In this document: piece by piece, positions 13,701 through 23,652 of the stretch
Layout: every line of letters starts with the position of its first letter
Position numbering within the stretch: the stretch's first letter is position 1
NCBI GenBank assembly: GCA_029747015.1
Contig: JAKOGI010000081.1
Location: forward strand, 1,159,001-1,223,000
Source of the DNA: Carnegiea gigantea
Lineage: Eukaryota > Streptophyta > Magnoliopsida > Caryophyllales > Cactaceae
DNA: 64,000 nt
Direction of reading: 5' to 3'
Made by a program: the position numbers and the translations under genes
The notes under the pieces: generated by a model
Seen by the model: only the letters and a program-made list of their open reading frames with translations
Told to the model about the DNA's origin: nothing
Databases searched by the model: none

Positions 13701-15554
13701 CTCCACACACCCAAAAAGAAGAAGAGAAGAAAAGACGGAAATGTTCTACTTGAGGCAAGAGTATTAGTCAAATGCAACCATATGCCCCTATGTGCGTATC
13801 TTGTATCACGTTCTACATAATAATTTCTTATCTTGCCCTTATCATGCTCTTGAACCAGGAATGCTAGCTCTGTATTGTGACAATTGTTCCCTCGCCGATC
13901 ATCAGGCTTGGCATCAATTGAACTTTTGCATATTAAGTTACTTCACAGCTCAATATAAAGCAACCTTCAACATTAGCAGCTAGCACTGAAATAGGCACTG
14001 GCTATTAAAATTTCAAGAGATTACTCAATCTCACAAGGAATCGAAAATGAAGGTCAACCTTATCTTGACTATTATTCTTCAAGCAAAGAAGAAAGAGGGG
14101 GCTATAAATCAACTCATAAAGCAACATGCAAGTACAACAATCACTGTAGTTTTGTACTCTCAGGGTTCAAAGAAATTCATGCCAAACAAAAATGGAAAGC
14201 AGGTATAGGTCAAATTCTTATACTCATACTTGAAAATCTAAAAAGAACTTTTCAGCAGTGAGATATATTTCCAACCTGATACCACAGCAACTTTATCATA
14301 AGTTGAGCTTGAAGCATCAGCACGCAAAACAACTTTGACCTACATGAAGTTGGTAAGAAAAGCAAGTCAAAATACAAAAGCCACAAACCAACCGCGGGAG
14401 GGGAGGTTCAAGCAATGTGAAGTATTGAACTGAATGATGACCTCTGGAAATCCATCCAAATACTGTAATCCTGGATAGGTTTCCACCAGACCTTCAATGA
14501 AGTCAGTTACGACATCTGCAGCCAATGCACACCGAGTATCAACACTAACACTCCACAAAATATGCTTGTTCAAACTATTTAGCTCAACAGACTTCAAAAA
14601 TAAATCAAAACAAACAAAAAATAATTCCATTTCCAGGAACAATTATCATTGGTTGAAACATGAGATCAATGGAATCGTGTTCATTTTAATAAGGAATGCC
14701 ATGTATAAAACTCATCATCTTTTAGATGGATTTTTTGGACTGATTCATAGGTTTGATGATTATGACCAATGACGTGATGATGGATTGACATAGTTAGGCA
14801 GTGATGATTTTCCTAATTTCAAGAGCCTGTCAACTGTGGAAAGCTCCAAGACTAGAGTAAACAAAACAATGGAAGCATTAACCACAGTATTCTCGTGTTA
14901 ACTTAATAATTTCTTGATTGCAAACCAAATAACATACTTCTTTGATTTTGAAGTATAACAATAACAGAAGTTGCTAGAACCAACCTCTAATTTGGATACT
15001 TGAGTTTCACACTTTTTTATGAACCCTATTTAAACCCCCGCCCCCCCCCCCCAAAAAAAGGAAAAGAAAAAAAAGATTCAAGGCCAAGACTAGCAATTAG
15101 CTTCTGTAGTCTATATGACGTCACACCAAGAAAATAAAAATAAAAAGGAACCACAATCGGTTTCTGTTATCAATTAGCGTTTGATACTGAGAGTCACGTT
15201 GGATAAAATAACTTTTGAACAACGTTTCTCCCAAAACCAATCTAACTGGTGATTCCATGTCGCAAAACTAACTGAATAACAACAAAGCAGACACAGCTAC
15301 AAAAATTTTCAATTTCTTGAGAATTTCAACATTTGCATTCAAACTTCCGCTCCTACTTTCGTGCCACAACTTCAAACGCAAAATATAAAGCCAAAGCAGT
15401 GGAAATTGCTCAATGTATAACCATGAAATCACATAACTCATCCGAAAACATCAATGGAAGCGAAAAACCAAACGGAAATGCATTATTCGCAGCGGAAGTG
15501 AAGAGAAGACATACCTTTGGGGTCGTTAATGAACTTCTTGCCTTGAAACGCCAT
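1684..15554 (-). CDS. DAK: dihydroxyacetone kinase, N-terminal part (7 exons, runs off left edge)
   Basis: Seven minus-strand exons join in frame with GT/AG borders: 15515-15554, 14442-14515, 14276-14339, 6310-6422, 2719-2766, 1852-1923, 1684-1773. They give 167 residues starting [11 protein letters not shown] and ending GTILVHK. The order of conserved DhaK blocks is intact: [59 protein letters not shown] and [12 protein letters not shown]. In the family, the His of GSGHEP and the Asp of NYTGD bind dihydroxyacetone; both are present. The enzyme phosphorylates dihydroxyacetone (glyceraldehyde in some homologues) with ATP in the cytosol. Plant proteins are near 590 residues, so the rest, including the covalent substrate His and the DhaL ATP domain, must lie beyond the left edge. 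No stop or frameshift is seen in these exons. Introns 3 (7.9 kb) and 4 (3.5 kb) are large and transposon-filled. Recognition of the family is firm; the start is the first ATG and has the usual plant N-terminus. Confidence 0.9.
1852..1923 (-). CDS. DAK: DAK exon 6
   Basis: Acceptor AACAG, donor GAG|GTATAT. Encodes [20 protein letters not shown] plus YQVE. The Asp of NYTGD is the second substrate-binding residue of the family. Confidence 0.92.
2719..2766 (-). CDS. DAK: DAK exon 5
   Basis: Acceptor CTCAG, donor ACG|GTACGT. Encodes [16 protein letters not shown], the strand leading into the NYTGD substrate loop. Confidence 0.9.
2829..2947. repeat. tandem duplication, ~61-bp unit, two copies
   Basis: The stretch around AATAAGAATCACACACGATA recurs about 61 bp later with a few substitutions, inside DAK intron 4. 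Confidence 0.75.
3480..4090 (+). mobile_element. LINE (L1-type) fragment, C-terminal RT region
   Basis: Plus-strand frames contain [20 protein letters not shown], then [14 protein letters not shown], and further on [13 protein letters not shown] and SKAPIKV. These match in order the region after the reverse transcriptase domain of plant L1 elements (the zf-RVT neighbourhood). Stops and frameshifts break it and both ends are missing. It lies antisense to DAK in intron 4. Confidence 0.7.
4100..5165. other. DAK intron 4, unassigned
   Basis: Includes a CT-rich stretch at 4150-4260 followed by a short open stretch from an ATG at 4253. I do not recognise a product, and no splice structure or conserved motif supports a gene. 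Confidence 0.3.
5171..6122 (+). mobile_element. possible solo LTR (Copia-like) in DAK intron 4
   Basis: Begins TGTTTGGGGGAATCCCACAT, a start common among Copia LTRs. A TATA-like TCTATAAAGGGG lies at about 5873-5884 and a transcription-start-like region rich in CTCTCT/CACTTTCAC follows. The right border and a target duplication could not be fixed, so the extent is a guess. Confidence 0.3.
6310..6422 (-). CDS. DAK: DAK exon 4
   Basis: Acceptor TTCAG, donor GCA|GTACAA. Encodes the Gly-rich [17 protein letters not shown] loop with the substrate-binding His, then [20 protein letters not shown] plus A. Confidence 0.92.
6971..7261. repeat. direct repeat, 160-bp period, two copies
   Basis: ATATTATTTGCCTCCTTCGT at 6971 recurs as ATATTATTTGCCTCCTTTGT at 7131. 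The homology runs about 131 bp to the shared TAAAAACCTTA, with a non-repeated ~30-bp spacer between. It is inside DAK intron 3. Confidence 0.8.
7259..7570 (-). mobile_element. LINE fragment, 3' end of ORF2
   Basis: The minus-strand frame reads [20 protein letters not shown] and continues [10 protein letters not shown]. This resembles the 'I+W.IW.ERN.RIF' block at the C-terminus of plant L1 ORF2. It is short and diverged, so the call is tentative. Confidence 0.45.
7715..7795 (+). mobile_element. LINE 3' tail fragment
   Basis: GTACATGGGCAACATCCTTT, then TAATAC and a terminal TTACTTATCAAAAAAA, match the 3' untranslated ends at 8480-8660 and 10960-11075 in order and spacing. Confidence 0.45.
8045..8345 (-). 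mobile_element. LINE fragment, zf-RVT upstream region
   Basis: Minus-strand frames read [14 protein letters not shown] and then KSKAPTKA, the same block found in plus orientation at about 3970-4080 and 10430-10530. The CCCC/AAAA tract at 8042-8072 marks its edge. It lies opposite in orientation to the neighbouring fragments. Confidence 0.55.
8480..8660 (+). mobile_element. LINE 3' tail fragment
   Basis: Contains GGCATGATATTTTTTGTAAT, the 'TTGTACATGGGTGGCA' block and a final TGATTGCTCATAAAATAA. These align with the end of the longer LINE at 10960-11075. Confidence 0.55.
10025..11075 (+). mobile_element. LINE (L1-type) 3' portion with tail
   Basis: Frames read, in order: [42 protein letters not shown] and [20 protein letters not shown], then [13 protein letters not shown]. 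The '[11 protein letters not shown]...LW' block is the zf-RVT motif of plant L1 ORF2. An untranslated tail ends in TTACTCATCAGAAAAAAATA at about 11075. It is broken by stops and frameshifts, has no 5' part, and is antisense to DAK in intron 3. This is the longest of the LINE pieces here. Confidence 0.75.
11080..14270. other. DAK intron 3, remaining part
   Basis: AT-rich; no gene seen. A GC-rich patch at 11830-12040 (AGCGCGCCTAGGCCCAAAGA) and a second at 13130-13230 (CTTCACCTCGAAGGCCACGC) look like repeat debris. The second resembles 46250-46440, including a shared TTTTTAATCTAAGA, so a dispersed family is likely. Confidence 0.35.
14276..14339 (-). CDS. DAK: DAK exon 3
   Basis: Acceptor GTAG, donor TCAG|GTTGGA. 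Encodes [20 protein letters not shown] plus S, and shares a split Gly codon with exon 4. Confidence 0.88.
14442..14515 (-). CDS. DAK: DAK exon 2
   Basis: Acceptor TGCAG, donor GAG|GTCATC (a weak but GT donor). Encodes [20 protein letters not shown] and then DGFPE, the conserved DhaK N-terminal helix and loop. Confidence 0.88.
15515..15554 (-). CDS. DAK: DAK exon 1
   Basis: Encodes [13 protein letters not shown] plus one base of the next codon. The donor is AAAG|GTATGT. The start codon is at 15554-15552. Confidence 0.85.
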
Positions 15555-15900
15555 TACTGATTGCTAATGCAGATGATGAATTCCTGCAATTCGAGAGGAA
15601 TTAGGGCTGCATTTGGGGGAATCTCTGCAAAATGGAGCGAGAATAAATAAGTGTAAAAACCTAGCTTTGACTTGTTAGCGGGAGGCTGGGAAGTAGAAAG
15701 GGGGCAGGCACACGCAGAAGCGGAGAGCATGCACAGTCCTCGGACTCGGACGGGAGTGTGCTTATCAGTCCTCCGCCTATTTTCAGCAACCCATGTCAGG
15801 TGCCCGTCCAATGGACGGATCCTACTGGCGCATACTAATTTCACCTTATTTAATTTCATAAACAATTTGAATTTATTTCGCCTTTTTATTCTATATATGT
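15555..15900 (-). promoter_or_regulatory. DAK 5' leader and probable promoter region
   Basis: This is the sequence directly upstream of the DAK start on the minus strand. It is less AT-rich than its surroundings near the ATG. A TATA-like ACATATATAGAAT lies near 15885-15900, about 340 bp upstream of the ATG, with two possible leader acceptor sites (TTTTGCAG, ATTGCAG) between. Which of these is used cannot be told from sequence. Confidence 0.3.
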
Positions 15901-17703
15901 TACATAATTATGCAACCAAGGAAGCTATCATATAAATGATACTTTGGGATTTTTTTGTGACTTTTTTAATGATCCTACTATTAAGATTTTCAACAATTAT
16001 ATCAAATTTGGTGAAAAAAAATCCTCACATGTCTTGTGTAAATACAATTACTTTGGTATAGTGCTATTTGAACCAAGCTTGTACCCACCCCGAATACTAA
16101 TTATCTAATTATATTATTCAAGCTACTTACTATCATACTTACAATGGAAGTCTTAATGATTAGAGGTATTACCACCGTCCTAAGTCAGACAAGACCATAT
16201 ATAAATTACATAATTTTATTGAAACAATGTCACATTCCCAAGTCCAACCATCAACTTTGAACTATAATTTAACCTTTACAAAATCAAAATATAACTAGAT
16301 TAGGTGTCTTCCAATACTCCACCTTAGACACGCTTATTCAAGCTTTCATGCTATGTTAGAGTCCACTGTGACCATCTAACGACATTAACCAGCTTAGACA
16401 CGAGACTTTACTCCTACTTCTTGTTTCCTTCGGTTTTGCTAAGGAGAGGTCTGCTCACTTAATCAGTGAAGAATGGGGTGTCTTCTTTTTTATTATTAAT
16501 TTTAGTTTTAGGAAAGCATCTTGATTTGTTTTTCCTTGATTTTTTTTCTTGATTCTAGATATGTCTTTATTGTTTTCTTTCCCCTTTTTTTTGGGTAAAA
16601 CAACCTCCCTTTTAGAGAACTAAATATTTGCGGTATAATTTGTGTTAGTATTTAGGCTATTATTAGTATTTCCATGGTCTATTTGAAAGAAATAATAATA
16701 ATTTGCTATAATTTTATCCGCTTTGATTTATTTGCTCATTGTATTTATTTTTTTATTTATTAACATTATGGTTTATGTATAATATAGGGGAGCAAACTAC
16801 ATATATAAATATATACCCACTTTTATAAATGGGCCAATCTATTTTCTTGTCTTTTTATTTATTTATGTATTTATTTATAAGTTATGAGTGATTTAATGCG
16901 GAGCATTATTGAATTTTATTTCGAGGCCACTTCATTGTCTCAATCTAGAATTGTGTAAATTTATCGAATGCTAATTTGAAATGCGGCGCTCAACTTAATT
17001 AACTTAAGTAAAAATTAACCAATATAATTAGCATAATTTAGGTTCGGGATAAGACTGTATTACATAAAATGTATTTTGAAATCGATACTCTTATGCTGAC
17101 CTTTAATAAATATGGAAGTGACCCGATAATTCATCTCATGAGTGATTTTTGTAAAGGCCACCACCCTGAATAAAGAAGTCACTCTAGTATAGATTATTAG
17201 TCTTCTCAAAAGCCTTAGAAAGTAATTTATAAAAGAGTTCGCACCATGACTTTTACGTCAAAATAGTTTCGTCCAAAATTTTGGATCCATCCACAATCAG
17301 ACAGAACTTATTTTTGTCAATAAATTTATAACATATTCAAACTATATTAAACTTGTCAAAACTTGAAAGAATAACTCTATATAATTATATGTAATATTTT
17401 TTCTAAAACAAAGAAAAAGAAAAGAATAAAGAAGAAAAACGTAAAGACAAATAAAAATCAATCAAAAATGTGTTTACAAATAACAAATATAAATGACTGA
17501 TACCAAAATCAACACCAAAAGGGAAAGGAGGGGGAAGCGGGGTTGTCAGCTGAGGAAAATGAAAGAAAAGTGAAAATTGATCATACATACTGATTTGGAA
17601 AACAGAGAAAGCCCGGAGTCAAATGGCTCCCCTCTTCCATCGAAGTTGACAACATTGTGGTTTGGGCAATAATAAGACTGCTTTAAATATTTTTATAATA
17701 AGA
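15901..17703. other. AT-rich intergenic DNA
   Basis: No supported coding region or recognisable element on either strand. Confidence 0.5.
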
Positions 17704-18724
17704 TAGTGTTTGATTAGGGATAAATAATTTTTTAATTTTTTATTATTTGGTACAATAAAGGGTGGAAAACTATTTTTCGAAAAAAATAATTTTCCACCAA
17801 ATGGAGGAAAATGATTTTCTTTTTGAGAAGATAGGAAGTTAATTTTCTCCCTTCAATTTTTTGACGATATGGTCAACCGAAATTTACGTGTAAAATTCGA
17901 TTCTAATGGTTTGGATCGAAACTTGACTATCCAATTGGAAAGATTAAAATAAACTCAAATCTAGAGTTTGAGCTTAAATTACTTTCATTTCATCAATATT
18001 TATCTCCGCCATGACAATTTAATCGATATTTTTTGCCACTAAAACAATTCAGTTGACTTGCCATCAGAACAATTTCAACAGTTTGGATCGGAACTTAATC
18101 ATCAGATAAAAAATATTAAAATAGCCTCAAATTCAAACTTTGAGCTCCACATTATTTCATTTGGTCAACATTTTTTCCAACCACGATAATTCATTCGATA
18201 TTTTCTGCAACTTAAACAATGCCGTCAATATTTTTCACTATTAAAATAATTTCAACAGTTTGAATTAAATCTTGGTTATTGAATATGAATGATTAAAATA
18301 TGTTCAAATCTAGAGTTTGAGTACGATATTCCTTCATTTGGCTAACATTTTCTCCGCCAGAGCAATTCAATCGACATTTTTCGCTATTTAAATAATTCAG
18401 TTGATGGTTTTCGTTACGAAACCAATTTCAACGGCTTAGATCGAAACTTGATTATCTAATAGGAAACATTTAAAAAAAAGTTGAAATATGAATTTTAAAC
18501 TCAACATTCGTTCATTCGGTTAATACTTATCTCTATTGTGACCACTCAGTCGACATTTTTTGCCACTTAAACAATTCAGTTAGCATTTTTCTTTTTTCCA
18601 TGGAAAATGATTTATCTTGTACCAAACGACAGAAAATGTAATAGAAAATTAATTTTCCTTGGAAAAACATTTTCCATGGAAAATGATTTTCTGAGAAAAC
18701 TATTTTCCTTCCAACTAAACTCTA
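17704..18724. mobile_element. inverted-repeat transposon-like element with internal tandem units
   Basis: The left end TAGTGTTTGATTAGGGATAA and the reverse complement of the right end, TAGAGTTTAGTTGGAAGGAA, form imperfect inverted termini. Both ends then carry GTTTGGTACAA / ATTTGGTACAA and runs of GGAAAATGATTTTC. Between them lie four diverged ~175-bp units. No coding sequence is seen. It resembles a non-autonomous DNA transposon; no clear target duplication was found, so the superfamily is open. Confidence 0.6.
17902..18600. repeat. four tandem ~175-bp units
   Basis: The anchor GTTTGGATCG recurs at 17909, 18081, 18258 (GTTTGAATTA) and 18434 (GCTTAGATCG), a period of 172-177 bp. Each unit then has AACTTGATTATC-like sequence, a block like TCAAATCTAGAGTTTGAG, and CATTTTTCGCCACTTAAACAA. 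Confidence 0.8.
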
Positions 18725-21439
18725 CCTAAGTGAATTTGGGATGAAGAGCCCGCTAAACGCCTAGCTTGGATCCGAGCTCAAATAATTATTTGCTTTGAAA
18801 CCGAACATGGAGAATTTCTTGACTCAGTTTTTATGTCCTTTTTTATATGGGTAAAGATATACTATGCATTAGATGCGACGACCAACTTACATAAGAGATA
18901 TTATAAGACAAATATTTTTATGATGTATTGTAAATAACTAGGTGTGACTTTAATAAAAGTCATCTAGAAATGGATTATTAAAATAAATAATTTTTTAAAA
19001 GATAAACTATTGGTCACGTCGATATGTTAGATATTAACAAAGTTCATAGAACCTCTAAAAGTAGGGATTTTAGCTATAAACCATTTACGCTAAAAAATGT
19101 CGTACAAATCCTCGATGTTTTATTTTTGTCACATTTTCATATGGATCATACGGTTAGATGGTAAATTCACTTGCACTATGAGAGAGGCACATGATTTACA
19201 AGATCATCTACAATTGTGCTTTTTACCAAAATTCATCGTACAATAATTCAAGACTCGATTCAACTTGTTCAATGTGATTGAATCTACAAGGACTATGTTA
19301 TGCAATTCTTTCCTCTTTGTGGCTATCCAAAATCAATTTCGACTATGATTTGTGTCCGTGCAAATTCATTATGTTTTGCTTATATGATGAAAACATCCAT
19401 CAGCAGTATGCTTTTCAATATAGTCACCTTAAATTGCTAACAACTACTCATAATATTATATCATGACCGACGACCTTTGTACCTTCATCTCCAACAATAA
19501 GAGTTACAACTTGATGCGGAACGAGTTCTGAGCTTGGGCCTACCTTCTCAATCAAGGGTCTTGAACCAAGTTGATCCAATATTGATCCTAGGTTAATATT
19601 GACTTGAGGCCCTTAAGAAGGTCCAAGTAGGGTTAGGAAAGGTGGTTGGGCCATTATTAGCCCTAAATAAGAAGTTAACCACTTAATCCTCCCAAAATCA
19701 CCTCATTAGCTCAGTTTTAGTTTCTGGCAGAATACTTTGCTTCATTCCTAGCTCAGTTTTACCAGGAAAATGAGCTGCAATTTTCACAAATTATATATGC
19801 ATGGAAAGCCCCGGATGTCTATTTTCTAAGAGTCTTGAATCACCCCTAAATTCTAAAAAATGAGAAAGTTATGCGTTAAATACCGAGTAAGGGTCGGTCC
19901 AGGACTCGAAAATGCATGGTTCTAACTATGGGCTTAGTTAATGAGCTTAAGGCTGCAATTTTAGGGGTTAATCATTATGGAATGATTCTTCACACACAAG
20001 GAAAGAGTTAACAAGTGGCGGCAGTCCATTTGGAGGAGTAAAGCCTGCTCATGGCTCTCTAGAAGATGGATGAATTCTGAAAAATATAGCTCATAGTGAT
20101 TGTAATTATCTCAAGCATCTTGATTTATTTTCCAAGGGTATTCTCTAAGGCTCCTATTGGAATACTTGCCCCACTAATGTACAGCTAATTTTTCCTCCCA
20201 TTGGCTATTTATGGACCCAATTACCTCCATGAAAAATCAGATTGAATGAATGATATGAGAGCTTGAAGCTTGGTTTTCCTCAAAATGTTTATCTCTATTA
20301 GGAGGGTGGTGATTTGAGTCTTCCCTTTAATCTAATCCTTGGTGCTAAGGCTTTAGAGAGTTAGAGGGTGGGATGAATTATCTTCTTGCTACTTATTTCA
20401 AGTGTTGAATCTTTACCATTAGAAGTCTTCTCTAATCACTTGGGAACACACTCTTTCCCTATCTCTTTTGGTTCATCTTTGGGGTGATTAATCTTCAACT
20501 TCCATTGGGCTCGCCTACAAGCATTTCATACCTTTATTTGGCCAAATGGAATTCACCATGCATCACAACTTCATAACAGTTAGACTTATGCATTATTCCC
20601 TGGTCTCGTAGTGATGATGCAAATGCACATGTCATGAACATTATCAATGTTGACAATGTATCTTGCATGTTGAAATGATTGGACATACGAATTACATGTA
20701 TTCAACATTTACTGCAAGTCTTCTACGATAGATAAATTGACCTTGTTTAAATTGTTTCCCCTTCTAAAAGCATTGAATCTATTTCGAGACTCCTATTATG
20801 TGTCATAAATATAAAGTTGTGCGAATCTCAAGGCATGGCCTTATCATGGCAATAACAACCCAACTTTGCTGTTATAAATCGTATGTTATCCATAAAAATT
20901 CTATCATTGAGCAATGAATCAAGAACTGGTAGGGTGCAGGTAAAGGAGGAAATCTAACTTCACCAAAATGACAACATACCTTGAAGCGAAGTTTAGTGTT
21001 TTTGGTGCCGCACACCTTTTGTCATACCACATTGTTGCATTACAGTAAATAGAAGAAGTCATGGTTCCAGTAAATGTCCACTACTGTGTAAATCTTCACG
21101 CAGATACTCCTTTTCGATTGTGGCATCATTAAGTTTCACACTCTAGCGTCTCGTTGGTATCATTGACGTTTAGCAATGTACCTAGGATGATTGACATCTC
21201 TACATGTCTTTGTGAATGACCTCCACATAGCAAGGCGAGCTTACTCATACCTCAACCATCTTCTCGTGGAGTCAAGGACCATAATCTTCTGCTCGGAGTT
21301 TACGTACATATGTGAACTAATAGTTCAATTATTATTGAAATGAATCAGTATGTTTGTAATATTTGTGTTCTTATTAACACTTGTAGGGAGCATTAATTTC
21401 TGTTTTTTAAGGATAATGTAAGATAATGCGCATTTCCTA
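18725..21439. other. intergenic DNA, unassigned
   Basis: No gene recognised. 19540-20580 is less AT-rich than the flanks and may be old retrotransposon sequence, but no LTR, primer site or protein motif is visible. Confidence 0.4.
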
Positions 21440-21442
21440 TAA

Positions 21443-22013
21443 GGGCCTATTCGTTTTCAGCATTTTGCATGTGCTACCTACTCCAACTTACTCGAAGAAG
21501 CTCCAATCTGCTCAAATCTGTTACCTGCTAGTCAAATATGCTTCAACCTGCTCCAACCTGCTCCAACGCACTCATACTTGCTCCAACCTCACCGAGAGAA
21601 TGTTTGGAGTATTAAAGAACACTTTGAAGATCTTAAAGGACATAATGCTTCAAGTGAGTAGAGAACGACAAATTGATATAATTATATCATATTGCGCATT
21701 ACACAAGTTCATCTGAATGCATGAAAAAGGGATACCAATTTTACCGAGGTCAGCAAACATTACAACAATTCCGACATTAGCTTGTATGATATGCGAAACA
21801 AGTAAGCAATGAATGAATGTAGAGATGCAATAGCTAATATGATTTCAACATCGAGAAACAATAATTAAAATATATGCTAATTTTAGTTATAAAGAAAGGC
21901 ATATGATTATCATAGACTAACGTTTGGTAATGTATTACGATGACATTTAACTGTTCTGTTACATTATTTTCGTAAATCTATTATACAGTAATTGTTACAA
22001 AAATGTGATGTAT
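21443..22013 (+). mobile_element. PIF/Harbinger-type element fragment (arm A)
   Basis: Starts GGGCCTATTCGTTTTCAGCA directly after TAA, the TWA target type of PIF/Harbinger. Subterminal GCTCCAACCTGCTC-type repeats follow, then a transposase C-terminal remnant. The whole stretch recurs inverted at 22240-22800. Confidence 0.7.
21591..21716 (+). pseudogene. Harbinger transposase C-terminal remnant
   Basis: Reads TERMFGVLKNTLKILKDIML, then ISYCALHKFI. This matches the 'ERxFGxLKxRFxIL...CxLHNFIR' end of the DDE domain in plant Harbinger transposases. Only about 40 residues remain and the catalytic part is absent. Confidence 0.65.
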
Positions 22014-22239
22014 TTAGGACCTGTTTGTTTTCAACGTTTTGGAAGAGCTGTTAGCATGTTGGAGCAAATAGGAGCAGGTTGAAGTAGTTTGGAACATGTT
22101 TGACTAACAAATAGCAGGTTGGAGTAGGTAGGAGTTGGTAGGAGCAGGTAGGAGCAGGTTGGAAGCAGGTTGGAGCGTTTTGGAGCGTTCTTGTTGTCAT
22201 TCTTCTAATGTTATGATTATCGATGATAATTTATGTTGA

Positions 22240-22800
22240 ATGCATCACATTTTTATAACAATTACTGTACACTAAATTTACGAAGATAATGTAACAAAAA
22301 AGTTAAATGCCATCATAATACATTACCAAACGTTAGTCTATGATAACCATATGCCTTTCTTTATAACTAAAATTAGCATATATTATAATTATTGTTTCTC
22401 GATGGTGAAATCATATTAACTACTGCATCTCTACATTCATTCATTGCTTACTTGTTTCGCGCATCATACACGCCAATGTTGGGGATGGTTATAATGTTTG
22501 CTGGCCTCCGAAAATTGGTATCCCTTTTTCATGTATTCGGATGAAGTTGTATAACATGCAACATGATATAATTATATCAATTTGTCATTCTCTACTAACT
22601 TGAGGCATTCTGTCATTTAAGATCTTCCAAGTGTTCTTTAATACTCCAAATATTCTCTCGATGAGGTTGCAGTAGGTAGGAGCGGGTTAGAGCAGGTTGG
22701 AGTAGGTTTGAGCAGGTTGAAGCAGGTTTGACTAGCAAGTAGTAAATTTGAGCAGGTTGGAGCGGATAGCAGGTGCAAATTGCGGAAAACGAACTGGCCC
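22240..22800 (-). mobile_element. Harbinger arm A', inverted copy of 21443-22013
   Basis: This is the reverse complement of arm A from its interior end (ATGCATCACATTTTTATAAC) to its terminus (CGAACTGGCCC at 22790-22800). The transposase remnant is present again near 22540-22680 with more damage. The two arms could fold into a ~560-bp hairpin with a 226-bp loop. Confidence 0.75.
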
Positions 22801-22984
22801 TCAACATAAATTATCATTGATAGTGACAACATTAGAAGAATCATAACAAAAACGCTTCAAAACGCTCCAACTTGCTTCCAACCTGCTCCTACCTGCTCAT
22901 ACCTGCTGATTGCTAGTCAAAAATGCTTCAACCTGCTTCAACCTGCTCTTACCTACCCCAACCTGCTAACCGTTTTTCCAAAAC

Positions 22985-23128
22985 TAGGCCTGGCAATTTC
23001 ACCCGACCCCGATAGATACCCGATTCATCCGACCCGAAAAATCGGGTAAAAACCCGATTAAATGGGTGAATTAAACGGGTGATGGATCGGGTCGGATTCG
23101 GGTGACAGTCCATCCGATCCGTCACCCG

Positions 23129-23187
<59 letters not shown>

Positions 23188-23221
23188 TAGATAGATATGT
23201 ATGTATGTATATATATGTATG

Positions 23222-23252
<31 letters not shown>

Positions 23253-23283
23253 AGACATGTATATATATATTTGTAGATATATG

Positions 23284-23327
<44 letters not shown>

Positions 23328-23652
23328 ATATACTTATGTTTGGTATCTTTATCATTTGTGATAATTGTTATGTTTACGATTAGAGCATGTGGTTTCCGTT
23401 AGTTATTGTTTTGTATATTTTAAATTTTTCAAGTTTTTGAACCTTATTTGAGCGATAAACGAATAAAATGAGATAGAACGCGTTTCATCTGTTTCACCCG
23501 TTTACCACCCGCTTCATCCGTGGGTGGTGGGTGGATTGGATGCGGGTGAGCGGATGAGTGGATGACGGGTGGATCGGGTGGAGTGGATGGATGCAGGTGA
23601 TGGATGCGGGTGGAGCTTCACCCGCTCCAAATCCGACCCCTTGCCAGGCCTA
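22985..23652. mobile_element. hAT-type MITE nested in Harbinger element
   Basis: A perfect 12-bp terminal inverted repeat, TAGGCCTGGCAA / TTGCCAGGCCTA, is flanked by 8-bp duplications TCCAAAAC (22977-22984) and TTCAAAAC (23653-23660), 7 of 8 identical. GC-rich inverted blocks of CCCGACCC / GGATCGGGT type surround a long AT microsatellite. There is no coding sequence. Confidence 0.85.
23130..23325. repeat. compound microsatellite (AT)n...(GT)n
   Basis: A long AT tract from 23130 is followed by GATA, GTAT and then a (TG)n run near 23297-23322. It is the loop of the surrounding MITE. The frames across it are artefacts. Confidence 0.95.

Noticed and set aside
15554..15935. Frames in the DAK upstream region on both strands
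   Set aside because: They cover the presumed promoter and leader, have no motif, and overlap each other on opposite strands.
21591..22680. Active Harbinger transposase
   Set aside because: Only the C-terminal ~40 residues remain in each arm and the catalytic residues are absent.
23058..23355. Minus-strand reading frames rich in Ile/Tyr/Thr
   Set aside because: They are translations of the (AT)n/(GT)n microsatellite.
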